Source of the DNA: Cognatundibacterium griseum
Lineage (GTDB): Bacteria; Pseudomonadota; Gammaproteobacteria; Burkholderiales; Burkholderiaceae_D
Direction of reading: 5' to 3'
DNA: 64,000 nt
Assembly (NCBI RefSeq): GCF_014284195.1
Contig: NZ_JACOGC010000001.1
Location: 620,001 to 684,000 of the forward strand
Shown: piece after piece, positions 8,640 to 16,773 of the stretch
Numbering within the stretch: the first letter of the stretch is position 1
Layout: the number at the start of each line of letters is the position of its first letter
The notes under the pieces: generated by a model
Seen by the model: only the letters and a program-made list of their open reading frames with translations
What the model was told of the DNA's origin: nothing
Database searches by the model: none
Position numbers and translations under genes: made by a program

Positions 8640-9656
8640 TCAATCCTGATCGGGCTGAACCAGAAAGCGCCGGCTACCCGGTTTTGTCATCGCATACTGT
8701 TGCTGAATAGCAGGCTGCTCTTCGAGTAATTTCTGCAGATCGATGCCGGTATTGTCCTTGCTGCGCTTCCACGAAATCCGGCCGGTCTCAAACAGCGCCA
8801 GACTGGCGTCACCCATCCGTTCCTGCAGACGCTGGCGTAACTGCGCTTCGATCTGTTCGCAACTACTGATGTCGGCACGCACTGCGACCAGATCGGCAAA
8901 CAAGGCGGACATCGCACGGTCATCGCGCCAGTCCATGCGTTCTCCACTGTCTTTCGGATACAGACAACGCAAAGCCTGATCTGCGGAATCACTGCCGTCT
9001 GTCGGAGGTGGGGTGTCCGTTTCCACGTAATGCCAGAACTGACGCTCCAGTTCGATTAGACGTGCAATCAGTTCATCGTCACGCTGTATCCGATGAATCC
9101 GGATTTCCTGACCACAGACCAGTACGCACACATCGGCGGTTTGCTTACCGGTCACCGCCAGTTGATGCTGTACCTGTAATTGCACATATTCCGGTACCCC
9201 ATCGCGCCAGAGACGGGAACCGAACTCTCCTGCCGTTTTGCATTCGAGAATCTGCACATCAGGCGCGCCCATCACTTCCCGGTCGATATTCGCCAGCATC
9301 CACGCCTTATCGGGATCCGGATGCTGAAGCACCGCATTAATTCGTCTGACCCGGTTGCCGGATAGACGGGTATAGTGCGCCGCGACAATCGGTTCCAATA
9401 AACTTCCCCAGTACATCGGACTGGTTTCATCCTGTGGATCGACCACCGGTAATCCCGCATCGCGTCCGGTTTTAATCAACCACAGCTCCAGCTGAGACTG
9501 ATACGGATTCAGACCCACCGCCGCAGCGGCATCTGAACTGCCGATACCGGTCTTTCTGACAGATAACCAGTCTTCCCGACTCATTGCATTTGTTTTAACC
9601 AGCCGTAATGCTGGTGGAGAAGTTCTTGGTTTGCTTGATACGACTGCATGATGCAT
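8640..9656 (-). CDS. YqaJ-domain viral recombinase/exonuclease
   Basis: A 338-residue protein of the YqaJ/lambda-exonuclease fold (PD-(D/E)xK), which resects DNA ends for single-strand annealing. Family motifs include Arg-x3-Ile-Gly-Ser-Ser-Asp-Ala-Ala-Ala near residue 40 and the catalytic-core strand Ile-Leu-Glu-Cys-Lys-Thr-Ala (the E-x-K part). I prefer the ATG at 9656, because GGAG lies six bases ahead of it; another ATG occurs four codons earlier. The C-terminal third is predicted helical. A partner annealing protein (RecT/Bet) is not encoded in the window. Confidence 0.85.
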   Translation of the reverse strand: MHHAVVSSKPRTSPPALRLVKTNAMSREDWLSVRKTGIGSSDAAAAVGLNPYQSQLELWLIKTGRDAGLPVVDPQDETSPMYWGSLLEPIVAAHYTRLSGNRVRRINAVLQHPDPDKAWMLANIDREVMGAPDVQILECKTAGEFGSRLWRDGVPEYVQLQVQHQLAVTGKQTADVCVLVCGQEIRIHRIQRDDELIARLIELERQFWHYVETDTPPPTDGSDSADQALRCLYPKDSGERMDWRDDRAMSALFADLVAVRADISSCEQIEAQLRQRLQERMGDASLALFETGRISWKRSKDNTGIDLQKLLEEQPAIQQQYAMTKPGSRRFLVQPDQD

Positions 9657-9746
9657 GATGAGCTCCATTCATAAAAAAACACCCGGTACACAACAAACGT
9701 GTCCAGGTGGCAGATCAACAATTTGAAATACATCCAAGCCATGCTG

Positions 9747-10706
9747 TTAAGCCACCATCAGTAATGCCTGATCGAGTGCCTTCTGTTTCAGGCTGGCACC
9801 GGGACCGAACCATGCCGATTCGAGACGATGATCGGTACTGCGCGCACGACGTTCATGATCAACAAACTGCGTAACCGCATTCAGCAAACCGAAAGCCGTT
9901 CCTTTGGACGAAGCCAGTTCCGCACCTTTACCCTGACCGTCATACAAGGACTGCACTGCTTTCATCGCCCGTTCATTGGCCAGCGCACCCGAGGTATCGG
10001 TCGGATCCGTAAAGACCCGCAGAAAGAAATTCATCGCTTCATGGGTTTTAACCTTGCGTTCCGATAAGGTCTTCATCCGGTACATAAAACTGTCCCATGC
10101 TGCGACAGAAACACCGAGTTGCTTCTTCACGGCCTGCGGATCGAACTGCGTGCTGTGTGGCACCTTCACTGCACCGCTGCCGTTTTGCAATGCCACCGCA
10201 AGCGTGTTATTGCAGACGACGCGGATACTGGTGAACTGTGCCGTGGTTGCCAGCGTCCCGTCACAGGCGGTTGCCAGTAACAGATAACCATTGACCACAT
10301 CATTCCCCTTGAAGGTTGCGGATTGGTTCGTCTTGGCAAGTGCCCAGACTTTACGGCCTTCTTTAAGAACGCCCGCCGTTTCCAGTTCAAACCCGGAAAT
10401 CTCGGTCAGATCGCGGTAAAACTCCAGAATCTCGCGCGGCTGCACCACCCGGTATCGTTGCGATACCACCGACAAGGCGGCCTTGGTATCGGAACGGTAG
10501 AGCACCTTTTGTTCGGGGAATGTCATGATCGCGCCGAGCGCACCGATACTGTCTGCCATGAAACGCACAGGCGACTCGCGGATTTCAAACGCCATACCGG
10601 ATTGCTGCGCCCAGACGTCAATCGGTTGTTTGGCCGTGAGCTGGTTACCTAAACCATGCCAGGGAACATCATTAACGTAAGCCATTGATTCGAGTAAATG
10701 TGCCAT
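9747..10706 (-). CDS. DUF932 phage/plasmid-like protein
   Basis: A 319-residue member of the DUF932 family, found on plasmids, phages and integrative elements. Typical features are Pro-Trp-His-Gly-Leu-Gly near the N-terminus, Tyr-Arg-Val-Val-Gln-Pro in the first third and the Arg-Val-Val-Cys-Asn-Asn-Thr-Leu motif in the middle. The start at 10706 is set by AAGGAG eight bases upstream. Molecular function is not established for the family. It lies 90 bases upstream of the YqaJ gene on the same strand and probably belongs to the same transfer/recombination module. Confidence 0.85.
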   Translation of the reverse strand: MAHLLESMAYVNDVPWHGLGNQLTAKQPIDVWAQQSGMAFEIRESPVRFMADSIGALGAIMTFPEQKVLYRSDTKAALSVVSQRYRVVQPREILEFYRDLTEISGFELETAGVLKEGRKVWALAKTNQSATFKGNDVVNGYLLLATACDGTLATTAQFTSIRVVCNNTLAVALQNGSGAVKVPHSTQFDPQAVKKQLGVSVAAWDSFMYRMKTLSERKVKTHEAMNFFLRVFTDPTDTSGALANERAMKAVQSLYDGQGKGAELASSKGTAFGLLNAVTQFVDHERRARSTDHRLESAWFGPGASLKQKALDQALLMVA

Positions 10707-10947
10707 GAGTAAAACTCCTTGAAATAGAAAATAGGGAAGTCCCAAATTGGGAAATACGAAAATAGAAAAACGGATTCACCAGTCAGATGAAAGCAGATCA
10801 ACTGATGTAGAAATTGAAGCTGATGAAATGGTGAAAGACAGAGAAAAACTACAAATGAAACAGAGAGAAGCGGAGGGGGAATGGTAAAAGAGAGCTAAAA
10901 GGTAGCTAAAGGAGAAGCAATCAGTACAGAGGGAGAGAAGGGGAAAT

Positions 10948-11280
10948 TCAATCTGACGGCATACTGAAGGTATAACCACAGTCGAGACAGACGTGGTTAT
11001 CAAACAAATTACCGTCAAAGCTTTCACCCACTTTGGCACCAGCGATACAGCCGGCAGAGCCACCGACCAGCCCTCCGAAAATGGCACCTGTCAATCCGCC
11101 GATCAGTACGCCAGCCGGGCCAGCGAAAGTGCCGATACTCGCACCAATTTCTGCACCAGCAGAGATGCTGGACACACCAGCTAGAGTGCCAGCAACAGTA
11201 CCGATGGCACTGCCAGTTCTTTTACCTGTGTGTTTGACAGCAATGCGCGCAGAGTCGCATTGAGGACAACGATAGTTCAT
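10948..11280 (-). CDS. Zinc-ribbon plus glycine-zipper small protein
   Basis: A 110-residue protein. The N-terminus begins with Cys-Pro-Gln-Cys and the C-terminus carries Cys-Leu-Asp-Cys-Gly, so the two ends can build one zinc ribbon. Between them (about residues 22-90) lies a long Gly/Ala-rich stretch with GxxxG spacing typical of glycine zippers, which pack as membrane or amyloid-like helices. Function unknown. It is separated from DUF932 by about 240 bases, of which 10790-10946 is strongly purine-rich on the plus strand and has no convincing gene. Confidence 0.7.
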   Translation of the reverse strand: MNYRCPQCDSARIAVKHTGKRTGSAIGTVAGTLAGVSSISAGAEIGASIGTFAGPAGVLIGGLTGAIFGGLVGGSAGCIAGAKVGESFDGNLFDNHVCLDCGYTFSMPSD

Positions 11281-11597
11281 GGGAATTACCTCTTAGTTGA
11301 GATGAAGAAATCGACTGAAGAAAGTCGAGTCACTAAGCGGGATTTGCTTGGTCACATATTAGTGATATATGGGTGGAATTTTTTAAGAAGGTACCGGAGA
11401 ACGAATGAAGAGTATTTGTCTTTTTGAGTTGAGGTATGGAGTAGGTCGCTGAAGTGAATAAGTAGCATCGTTGGTTTATCGATGCATTCGGTGCTTAAAA
11501 AGAAAAACTCGCTTATGATGCGTAGGGCAAGCGTTGCACCTTTGACAGTGTTATGTTGAACGGCTCAGTCACTCCAGACAGTTTAGACTACATACAT
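11281..11597. other. Gene-free spacer at the right edge of the integrative-element block
   Basis: About 320 bases with no credible reading frame. It separates the glycine-zipper gene from mtnP, which looks like resident DNA, so a right boundary of the inserted block would be expected here. I looked for a repeat of the sequence at the EAL break (around 5262) and saw none. Confidence 0.4.
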
Positions 11598-12464
11598 TTA
11601 CATTATTATCTTGTATAACCGCTCATGAGTCTCCGCCATCATCTCCTCTAATGGGGTAATGAGCGCGCTTGCCAGTGCGTCGTGTGCGATCGATGATGGA
11701 CGTTCAGTTCCGATTATCCGGATTGCGGCAGCAGCGATCTGCTGTGCCCGCTCAGTATTTTTCATCAGATTGGTAATGGCCATCTCCGCCGTGACGTAGG
11801 CTTCGCGCGGGTGCCAGCAATCGAAATCGGTCACCATGGCCAGTGTAGCGTAGGCTATTTGTGCTTCTCGTGCCAGTTTTGCCTCTGGCATATTACTCAT
11901 GCCGATGACGCTTGCACCCATGCTGCGGTACCAATGTGATTCTGCCTGGGTCGAAAACTGAGGCCCTTCGATACAGACATAGGTGCCATGACGATGCAAT
12001 GTAATGGATTGAGTCAGATTGATTTCATTCACCGCACGTGCCAGTGCATCTGTGATGCTTGCGCAGACAGGTTGTGCCATGGATATGTGAGCAACTGCAC
12101 CATTGCCAAAGAAGGTACTGTCACGCCGTCGGGTCAGATCAATAAACTGATCAGGCAATACCATATCGAGAGGTTTCAGTTCCTCTTGAAGCGAACCTAC
12201 GGCTGACATCGAAATCAGATAACGGACACCTAACTGCTTAAGCGCGTAAATATTGGCACGATATGGTATTTCTGATGGAATCAACCGATGCCCACGTCCA
12301 TGACGTGCTAGAAAGGCAACGGGTATGTCATGTACAAGTCCAGTGACGATGGCATCAGAAGGTTTGCCATAAGGTGTATCAAATACGTGTTCGGTTCCAT
12401 TTTGCAGCGCTGGCATGTGATAGAGACCGCTACCGCCAATAACGCCGATTAGTGCTTGTTGCAT
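11598..12464 (-). CDS. mtnP: S-methyl-5'-thioadenosine phosphorylase
   Basis: A 288-residue purine-nucleoside phosphorylase of the MTAP family. It cleaves methylthioadenosine, a by-product of S-adenosylmethionine use, to adenine and methylthioribose-1-phosphate. Visible motifs: Gly-Gly-Ser-Gly-Leu-Tyr at residues 10-15, Arg-His-Gly-Arg-Gly-His for phosphate, Cys-Ile-Glu-Gly-Pro-Gln-Phe-Ser-Thr, Gly-Met-Ser-Asn-Met-Pro-Glu, and the Thr-Asp-Phe-Asp-Cys-Trp substrate loop. It stands alone, divergent from the next operon. The nearby radical-SAM and methyltransferase genes consume S-adenosylmethionine, but the plain radical-SAM by-product is 5'-deoxyadenosine, so a functional link is only possible. 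Confidence 0.93.
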   Translation of the reverse strand: MQQALIGVIGGSGLYHMPALQNGTEHVFDTPYGKPSDAIVTGLVHDIPVAFLARHGRGHRLIPSEIPYRANIYALKQLGVRYLISMSAVGSLQEELKPLDMVLPDQFIDLTRRRDSTFFGNGAVAHISMAQPVCASITDALARAVNEINLTQSITLHRHGTYVCIEGPQFSTQAESHWYRSMGASVIGMSNMPEAKLAREAQIAYATLAMVTDFDCWHPREAYVTAEMAITNLMKNTERAQQIAAAAIRIIGTERPSSIAHDALASALITPLEEMMAETHERLYKIIM

Positions 12465-12604
12465 GAATGACTCCTTTGTTTGTATGACCGATGCAGTATG
12501 GTCGTCGCTGGTAATCGATTTATTACAGCCTGGGCGGGAAGGTGTAATAAATCATGCGATAACGCCGACTGAGTCTTTATATTTAACAAAACCGGAGACC
12601 GAAC

Positions 12605-13060
12605 ATGATCAAGTCTGTATTGCTGGCGCGCCCGCACCCTTTTATCTCTTCTGAAATGAAGCCTTTTCTTGAGTACAGTGGATATGCTGCTGTTAAACTG
12701 GAAAATCTGGCCGATTTTACAACGCAGGCAAAAAGCAGTTCCGGAGTGGTGATCTCGATGGCTGTCTCGTCCTCGCTGGGAAAATCGGCAGCCGAGACTT
12801 TTATTCAATTGCGACAGGAAATTTCCCGTGTTCCCGTCATGTTCGCCTCCATATTGCCATTTGATGAGAGTTTGGCGGGATTAAAACGACTTGCAGAGCA
12901 TGCGGGTATTCAGGCGACGATAGTTGGCGTATCTGCAGGAAATGAAAACGCCGCGGCACTCGGAAAGCCAGATACTTTTCTGTACATCAGTAAAGATGAT
13001 TTGGCCGACCCGGCACGTAGAGCAATTGCATCGCGCATGACTCAACGCCATTTTCGTTAG
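12605..13060 (+). CDS. Hypothetical protein, first gene of the SelD-oxidoreductase/HD-GYP operon
   Basis: A 151-residue soluble protein without signal or membrane segments; GGAG precedes the ATG. Alternating hydrophobic strands and helices (for example Val-Leu-Leu-Ala-Arg-Pro-His and Val-Val-Ile-Ser-Met-Ala-Val) suggest a Rossmann-like or receiver-like fold, but the phospho-acceptor pattern of response regulators is not evident. I do not recognise a family. It is 11 bases upstream of the flavoprotein gene and so is probably co-transcribed with it. Confidence 0.6.
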   Translation: MIKSVLLARPHPFISSEMKPFLEYSGYAAVKLENLADFTTQAKSSSGVVISMAVSSSLGKSAAETFIQLRQEISRVPVMFASILPFDESLAGLKRLAEHAGIQATIVGVSAGNENAAALGKPDTFLYISKDDLADPARRAIASRMTQRHFR

Positions 13061-13071
13061 ACGAGGAACTG

Positions 13072-14214
13072 ATGAAGCGCTTGGTTCTGGTCGGCGGCGG
13101 GCACGCCCATCTTTCGGTGCTAAGAGCTTTGGCACGTGATAAACCGGCTGATGTTGAAGTTGTGCTGGTGACACCAAATACGCATCAGAATTATTCTGGC
13201 ATGTTGCCAGGTTACATGGCCGGCCATTACACACAAACTCAGTGTCAGATCGATTTGCAACCACTGACGCAGGCAGCACGTGTATGTATGGTACTGGACA
13301 GCATCGTCGGCATGGATGCGAACCGACGTTGTGTGGGTTTACCGGATGGCAGGCATATTGAATACGACTTACTGTCCTTGGATGTTGGGAGTGAAATTGA
13401 CTCGTCATGGCTGGAGATGGCAGGTGCCAGACTGTTGCCGGTCAAGCCGCTGGATGATTTTTTTCGAACCTGGCCTGCGATACTGGAATCGGCGGCTGAG
13501 CGGTCGGGTTACCGCCTGATTGTCGTAGGTGGTGGCGCTGCTGGCGTGGAGCTTGCTTTGGCTGCTCGCCATGCATTTAATTGTGCGAAGAGTGATGGGT
13601 GCGTGGATTTGGTGGTTTCCGAATCTGGTTTGCTGACCGGACATGCACCTGGCGTGCAGCGTCGGGCAGCCAGTTCTCTGGATCATGCAGGAATTCCGGT
13701 GCATCGACTGCGGGCAGTTGGTGCAGAAGAAGGTGTGATGTTGTCCGATGGGAGCCTGTTGCCAGCTGACTGCGTGATTGCGGCGACCGGCGCGCGCGCG
13801 CCGTGCTGGCTGCAATTATCCAGACTACTGCTGGACGAGAAAGGTTACATAGCTGTCGATAAGTATCATCGCAGCCTCTCGCATCCGAATGTGTTTGCTG
13901 TAGGCGACGTTTGCGCCCGGCAGGACATGGTGATGGCGCGTTCGGGCGTGCATGCGGTACATGCTGGTCCGGTGTTGGCCCGGAACCTGTTTGCCGCGCT
14001 AACTGACGGGCAACTGGGTGCTTATCGACCTAAATCCAGATCATTGTACTTACTGGCATGCGGTCCTCAGTATGCTATTGCATCCTGGGGGCGTTTCAGT
14101 GCAGAAGGCAAATGGGTTTGGCGCTGGAAAGACTATATTGACCAGTCTTTTATTCAGCGATTTTCAAAAGAAAGTCGGTCATCTGAATCAATCGCTGCAA
14201 AGGAGGTTGTATGA
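13072..14214 (+). CDS. FAD-dependent pyridine nucleotide oxidoreductase, SelD N-terminal-like
   Basis: A 380-residue NDH-2/SelD-Nterm type flavoprotein. The FAD-binding motif Val-Gly-Gly-Gly-His-Ala-His-Leu is at residues 6-13. The second nucleotide-binding motif Val-Gly-Gly-Gly-Ala-Ala-Gly-Val-Glu sits near 155, and the second FAD motif Val-Phe-Ala-Val-Gly-Asp-Val is near 278. Close relatives are fused to selenide water dikinase or stand alone as NADH-dehydrogenase-like enzymes. No SelD domain is present here. The stop overlaps the start of the HD-GYP gene by four bases. Substrate unknown; a membrane quinone or thiol acceptor is plausible. Confidence 0.82.
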   Translation: MKRLVLVGGGHAHLSVLRALARDKPADVEVVLVTPNTHQNYSGMLPGYMAGHYTQTQCQIDLQPLTQAARVCMVLDSIVGMDANRRCVGLPDGRHIEYDLLSLDVGSEIDSSWLEMAGARLLPVKPLDDFFRTWPAILESAAERSGYRLIVVGGGAAGVELALAARHAFNCAKSDGCVDLVVSESGLLTGHAPGVQRRAASSLDHAGIPVHRLRAVGAEEGVMLSDGSLLPADCVIAATGARAPCWLQLSRLLLDEKGYIAVDKYHRSLSHPNVFAVGDVCARQDMVMARSGVHAVHAGPVLARNLFAALTDGQLGAYRPKSRSLYLLACGPQYAIASWGRFSAEGKWVWRWKDYIDQSFIQRFSKESRSSESIAAKEVV

Positions 14215-15164
14215 ACGTGCTCAGGCAATTGAGTCACTGGCTGGTGCCAGATGCGCACAACGAACCTGTTGATGCAAACGTCCATTCCGGTCATTTATTG
14301 GCCAGTTTGCTGACTATGGCTTGGTTTGTCGAAGCACGTGATCCTTACACCGGCGGACATTTATGGCGCGTATCGCGCTATGCCCGGTTGCTGGCAGAAA
14401 GTGCCGGTTACAGCAATGTTGACGCCACCCGGATCAGTCTTGGCGGGTTTCTGCACGATCTAGGTAAAGTGGGGGTGCCTGACGCGATCTTACGCAAAGC
14501 GGATCGACTGACTGACGATGAATATGCGGTCATTAAGACTCACCCGGATATTGGCATGCGCATGCTGTCCGGACATCCACTAGCCAAACTGGTCAGCGAC
14601 GCGGTACTGCACCACCACGAGCGTCCAGACGGATTAGGTTATCCATATGGCTTGGCTGGCGACAGGATTCCCGATATAGCGCGTATTGTCGGTATCTGTG
14701 ATGCGTTTGACGCCATGACCAGCCATCGCCCTTACCGGTTAGGGATGCCGCGCGACAAGGCGATTGCCATCATTCGCGAGCATCAAGGTACTCAGTTTGA
14801 TACTCACTTTTCCGATATTTTCATCGCGCTGGCCACTGCAGGTAGTCTCGACCATGTCATTGGTCATAGTGATGCGGGCATACCGCTACAGTCGTGTCCC
14901 ATGTGTGGGCCCACTCTGGTTGTACAACGCGAACACCAAAAGGGGGATCACATTTATTGTCGCAACTGTGGGGGAGAATTCACGATGGAAGAAAAAGAGC
15001 ACTGCCTGATGGCGATGCCAACCGGAAAACAGGGAAGTGCTGCCGATCTGGAGCCGGAGACAGATACGGCATTGATTGCACGTACGGTATACGACGCCGC
15101 ACAAGCGTTGCCAATTGCAGACTTGCTCAGAGCATCAGCTATGCCTACTGGGAATGTGCGATGA
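14211..15164 (+). CDS. HD-GYP cyclic-di-GMP phosphodiesterase with C-terminal zinc ribbon
   Basis: A 317-residue cytoplasmic protein. Residues about 35-210 form an HD-GYP domain: His-Asp-Leu-Gly-Lys-Val-Gly-Val-Pro-Asp, the double histidine His-His-His-Glu-Arg-Pro-Asp-Gly-Leu-Gly-Tyr-Pro, and Asp-Ala-Phe-Asp-Ala-Met-Thr. The expected activity is hydrolysis of cyclic-di-GMP. After it come Cys-Pro-Met-Cys and Cys-Arg-Asn-Cys-Gly, a zinc ribbon that is unusual for this family and may sense or bind metal or redox state. No receiver or transmembrane sensor is attached. It overlaps both neighbours by four bases, giving strict translational coupling. Confidence 0.88.
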   Translation: MNVLRQLSHWLVPDAHNEPVDANVHSGHLLASLLTMAWFVEARDPYTGGHLWRVSRYARLLAESAGYSNVDATRISLGGFLHDLGKVGVPDAILRKADRLTDDEYAVIKTHPDIGMRMLSGHPLAKLVSDAVLHHHERPDGLGYPYGLAGDRIPDIARIVGICDAFDAMTSHRPYRLGMPRDKAIAIIREHQGTQFDTHFSDIFIALATAGSLDHVIGHSDAGIPLQSCPMCGPTLVVQREHQKGDHIYCRNCGGEFTMEEKEHCLMAMPTGKQGSAADLEPETDTALIARTVYDAAQALPIADLLRASAMPTGNVR

Positions 15165-15385
15165 AAGATTTTTTACAGTTAGCCTGCTCTGCCGGGATTG
15201 CGCGAAGTGCATTACGCGTTGCTTTGGTGGTGGGGACTGCACTAAATGTGATCAATCAAGGGGGGGACATTCTGGTAGGAGACAACATCGCGTGGTTTCA
15301 TCTGCTGTTGAATTATTTGGTACCTTACTGCGTTGCCAGCTATAGTGCTGCCAGAAACCAGATAATGAGGAGCGAGGATGAGTAA
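15161..15385 (+). CDS. NrtS-like nitrate/nitrite transporter, two-helix protein
   Basis: A 74-residue membrane protein with two hydrophobic helices (about residues 17-38 and 45-65), an Asn-Gln-Gly-Gly-Asp turn between them and a conserved Tyr-Leu-Val-Pro-Tyr-Cys-Val-Ala-Ser-Tyr-Ser segment, as in NrtS. The family has been described in bacteria as a small nitrate/nitrite transporter, probably acting as an oligomer. The ATG overlaps the HD-GYP stop, and its own stop overlaps the sigma-factor start by eight bases. A transport role in this setting is inferred from family only. Confidence 0.75.
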   Translation: MKDFLQLACSAGIARSALRVALVVGTALNVINQGGDILVGDNIAWFHLLLNYLVPYCVASYSAARNQIMRSEDE

Positions 15386-16019
15386 CGCGGAAGCAAAGCC
15401 ATCAATCACTGACATATCTGCATCGGTGCATACTTCTTTACTGGCCGATACGGAATTTCTAAATAATTTGCAACGTCAGATGCATAAGTTTGCAACTCTG
15501 CAACTTGCCGACGCCCATCTTGCAGAAGATGCTGTGCAAGAGGCTTTAATTGGCGCACTCAAGAATGCCGGCGCATTTGGCGGTCGCTCAGCGTTAAAGA
15601 CTTGGGTTTTTGCTATCCTCAAAAACAAAATTGTAGATATATTGAGGCAAAAGCAACGTATGGTCGAAGTCAGTGCTCTTATGCATGAAGACGAAGAAGA
15701 GGATGAAGATTTTTCGGAATTGTTTGATAAAAAGGGGTACTGGCAGGCAGATGAACGTCCGGCGGCTTGGGGAAATCCTGAGGCTTCACTGCGAGAGGGA
15801 CAGTTCTGGCGGGTGTTTGAAGCCTGTCTGGAAAATTTGCCAGGTCATCAGGCGCGAGTATTTATGATGAGGGAATTCATTGAACTCGATTCTCACGAAA
15901 TCTGCACTGCTGTTGGTATTACCGTCAGCAATCTGAATGTGATGTTGCACCGTAGCCGTATTCGGTTACGAAAATGTCTGGAAAGTCATTGGTTCGTCAA
16001 AGGAGAGTCATTATGTTGA
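15378..16019 (+). CDS. Extracytoplasmic-function-type sigma-70 factor
   Basis: A 213-residue sigma factor. Region 2 is seen around residues 30-95 (Ala-Glu-Asp-Ala-Val-Gln-Glu-Ala-Leu and Thr-Trp-Val-Phe-Ala-Ile-Leu-Lys-Asn-Lys-Ile-Val-Asp), then an acidic linker rich in Glu/Asp. Region 4 follows near residues 150-205 (Ala-Arg-Val-Phe-Met-Met-Arg-Glu-Phe and Val-Ser-Asn-Leu-Asn-Val-Met-Leu-His-Arg-Ser-Arg). The acidic insert is longer than in minimal ECF factors. It is followed, with a seven-base overlap, by a zinc-finger anti-sigma candidate. The regulon is unknown, but the position suggests control of the local operon. Confidence 0.88.
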   Translation: MSNAEAKPSITDISASVHTSLLADTEFLNNLQRQMHKFATLQLADAHLAEDAVQEALIGALKNAGAFGGRSALKTWVFAILKNKIVDILRQKQRMVEVSALMHEDEEEDEDFSELFDKKGYWQADERPAAWGNPEASLREGQFWRVFEACLENLPGHQARVFMMREFIELDSHEICTAVGITVSNLNVMLHRSRIRLRKCLESHWFVKGESLC

Positions 16020-16216
16020 ATTGTCAAAATGTGACGCGCCTATACTCGGAGTCGCAAGAGCGCCCGCTTACTTTGCAAGAGCGCATGTCCGTCAAAATGC
16101 ATGTCATGATGTGTTCTGGTTGCCGTAATTTTGGCGAGCAAATGCATATCCTTCGTCAAGCTGCACGCACTTACGTCCAAGGGGCCGATGGGCACGCTGA
16201 CAAAACGGATGAATAG
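16013..16216 (+). CDS. Short zinc-finger anti-sigma factor (ZAS, soluble)
   Basis: A 67-residue protein with the His-x3-Cys-x2-Cys zinc motif (His-Val-Met-Met-Cys-Ser-Gly-Cys at about residues 29-36) typical of zf-HC2 anti-sigma domains. AAGGAG lies in front of the ATG, and its start overlaps the sigma-factor stop. It has no transmembrane helix, so it probably binds the sigma factor in the cytoplasm and releases it when the zinc thiolates are oxidised or bind another metal. Arsenite or mercury would be natural triggers here; that is inference. Confidence 0.82.
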   Translation: MLNCQNVTRLYSESQERPLTLQERMSVKMHVMMCSGCRNFGEQMHILRQAARTYVQGADGHADKTDE

Positions 16217-16265
16217 ACTTTGTCGTGCCGCTGTACGTCACAGCGGCATTTGTATTGAGTAGGCC

Positions 16266-16568
16266 ATGGATGGGTTAACGATTTTATTGTCCCCCTTTAC
16301 ATTGCGCGCCGGTGTTTTCTACACGGGTAATATTTGCGGGATTCACGATTCTCAGTAGGATGCACTGCAAGGTCACATCCATCTGTTCAAAATTGTCAGG
16401 CATGTGGTGTGCACGCTTTGCGATTCGCTTTCGCGATATCACTGGCGATACACCTGTCTGCTACTTGCATCATGGTGGCGCAACGGTTCTTTGCAGCTCA
16501 AGCATGTTGCCTATGACGTCGGATACGGCAATGCCAGCGCACTGACCCGTGCCTTTATTGCAAGCTAG
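16266..16568 (+). pseudogene. Degraded AraC-family regulator (cupin type)
   Basis: One reading frame from the ATG at 16266 shows the N-terminus of a cupin AraC regulator: Leu-Leu-Ser-Pro-Phe-x-Leu-Arg-Ala-Gly-Val-Phe-Tyr-Thr-Gly and later Gly-His-Ile-His-Leu. There is an in-frame TAG at 16356-16358. The same frame resumes directly as the end of the DNA-binding domain: Val-Ala-Tyr-Asp-Val-Gly-Tyr-Gly-Asn-Ala-Ser-Ala-Leu-Thr-Arg-Ala-Phe, before stopping at 16566. Most of the cupin domain and the first helix-turn-helix are missing, so a large internal deletion and a nonsense mutation have killed it. Relatives often regulate a neighbouring carboxymuconolactone decarboxylase gene, which is the next, also dead, gene. 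Confidence 0.75.
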
Positions 16569-16773
16569 GCTGCTCTTCTATCGAATGGCTCAATCAGCGG
16601 CAGCAGACCCATCGTCTGTCTGTCCTGATAAGCTGAAACGTTGGGGCAGTAAAACGAGATGCATGGTTCACAGTTGAAGTCGCTATCGAAATAGCATTCG
16701 TCAATGCGCAATGAGGCCGATGGAATGTACCTTCGGTGATTTGCTCTTACGCTATTTTTAAGGAGAACTGTCC

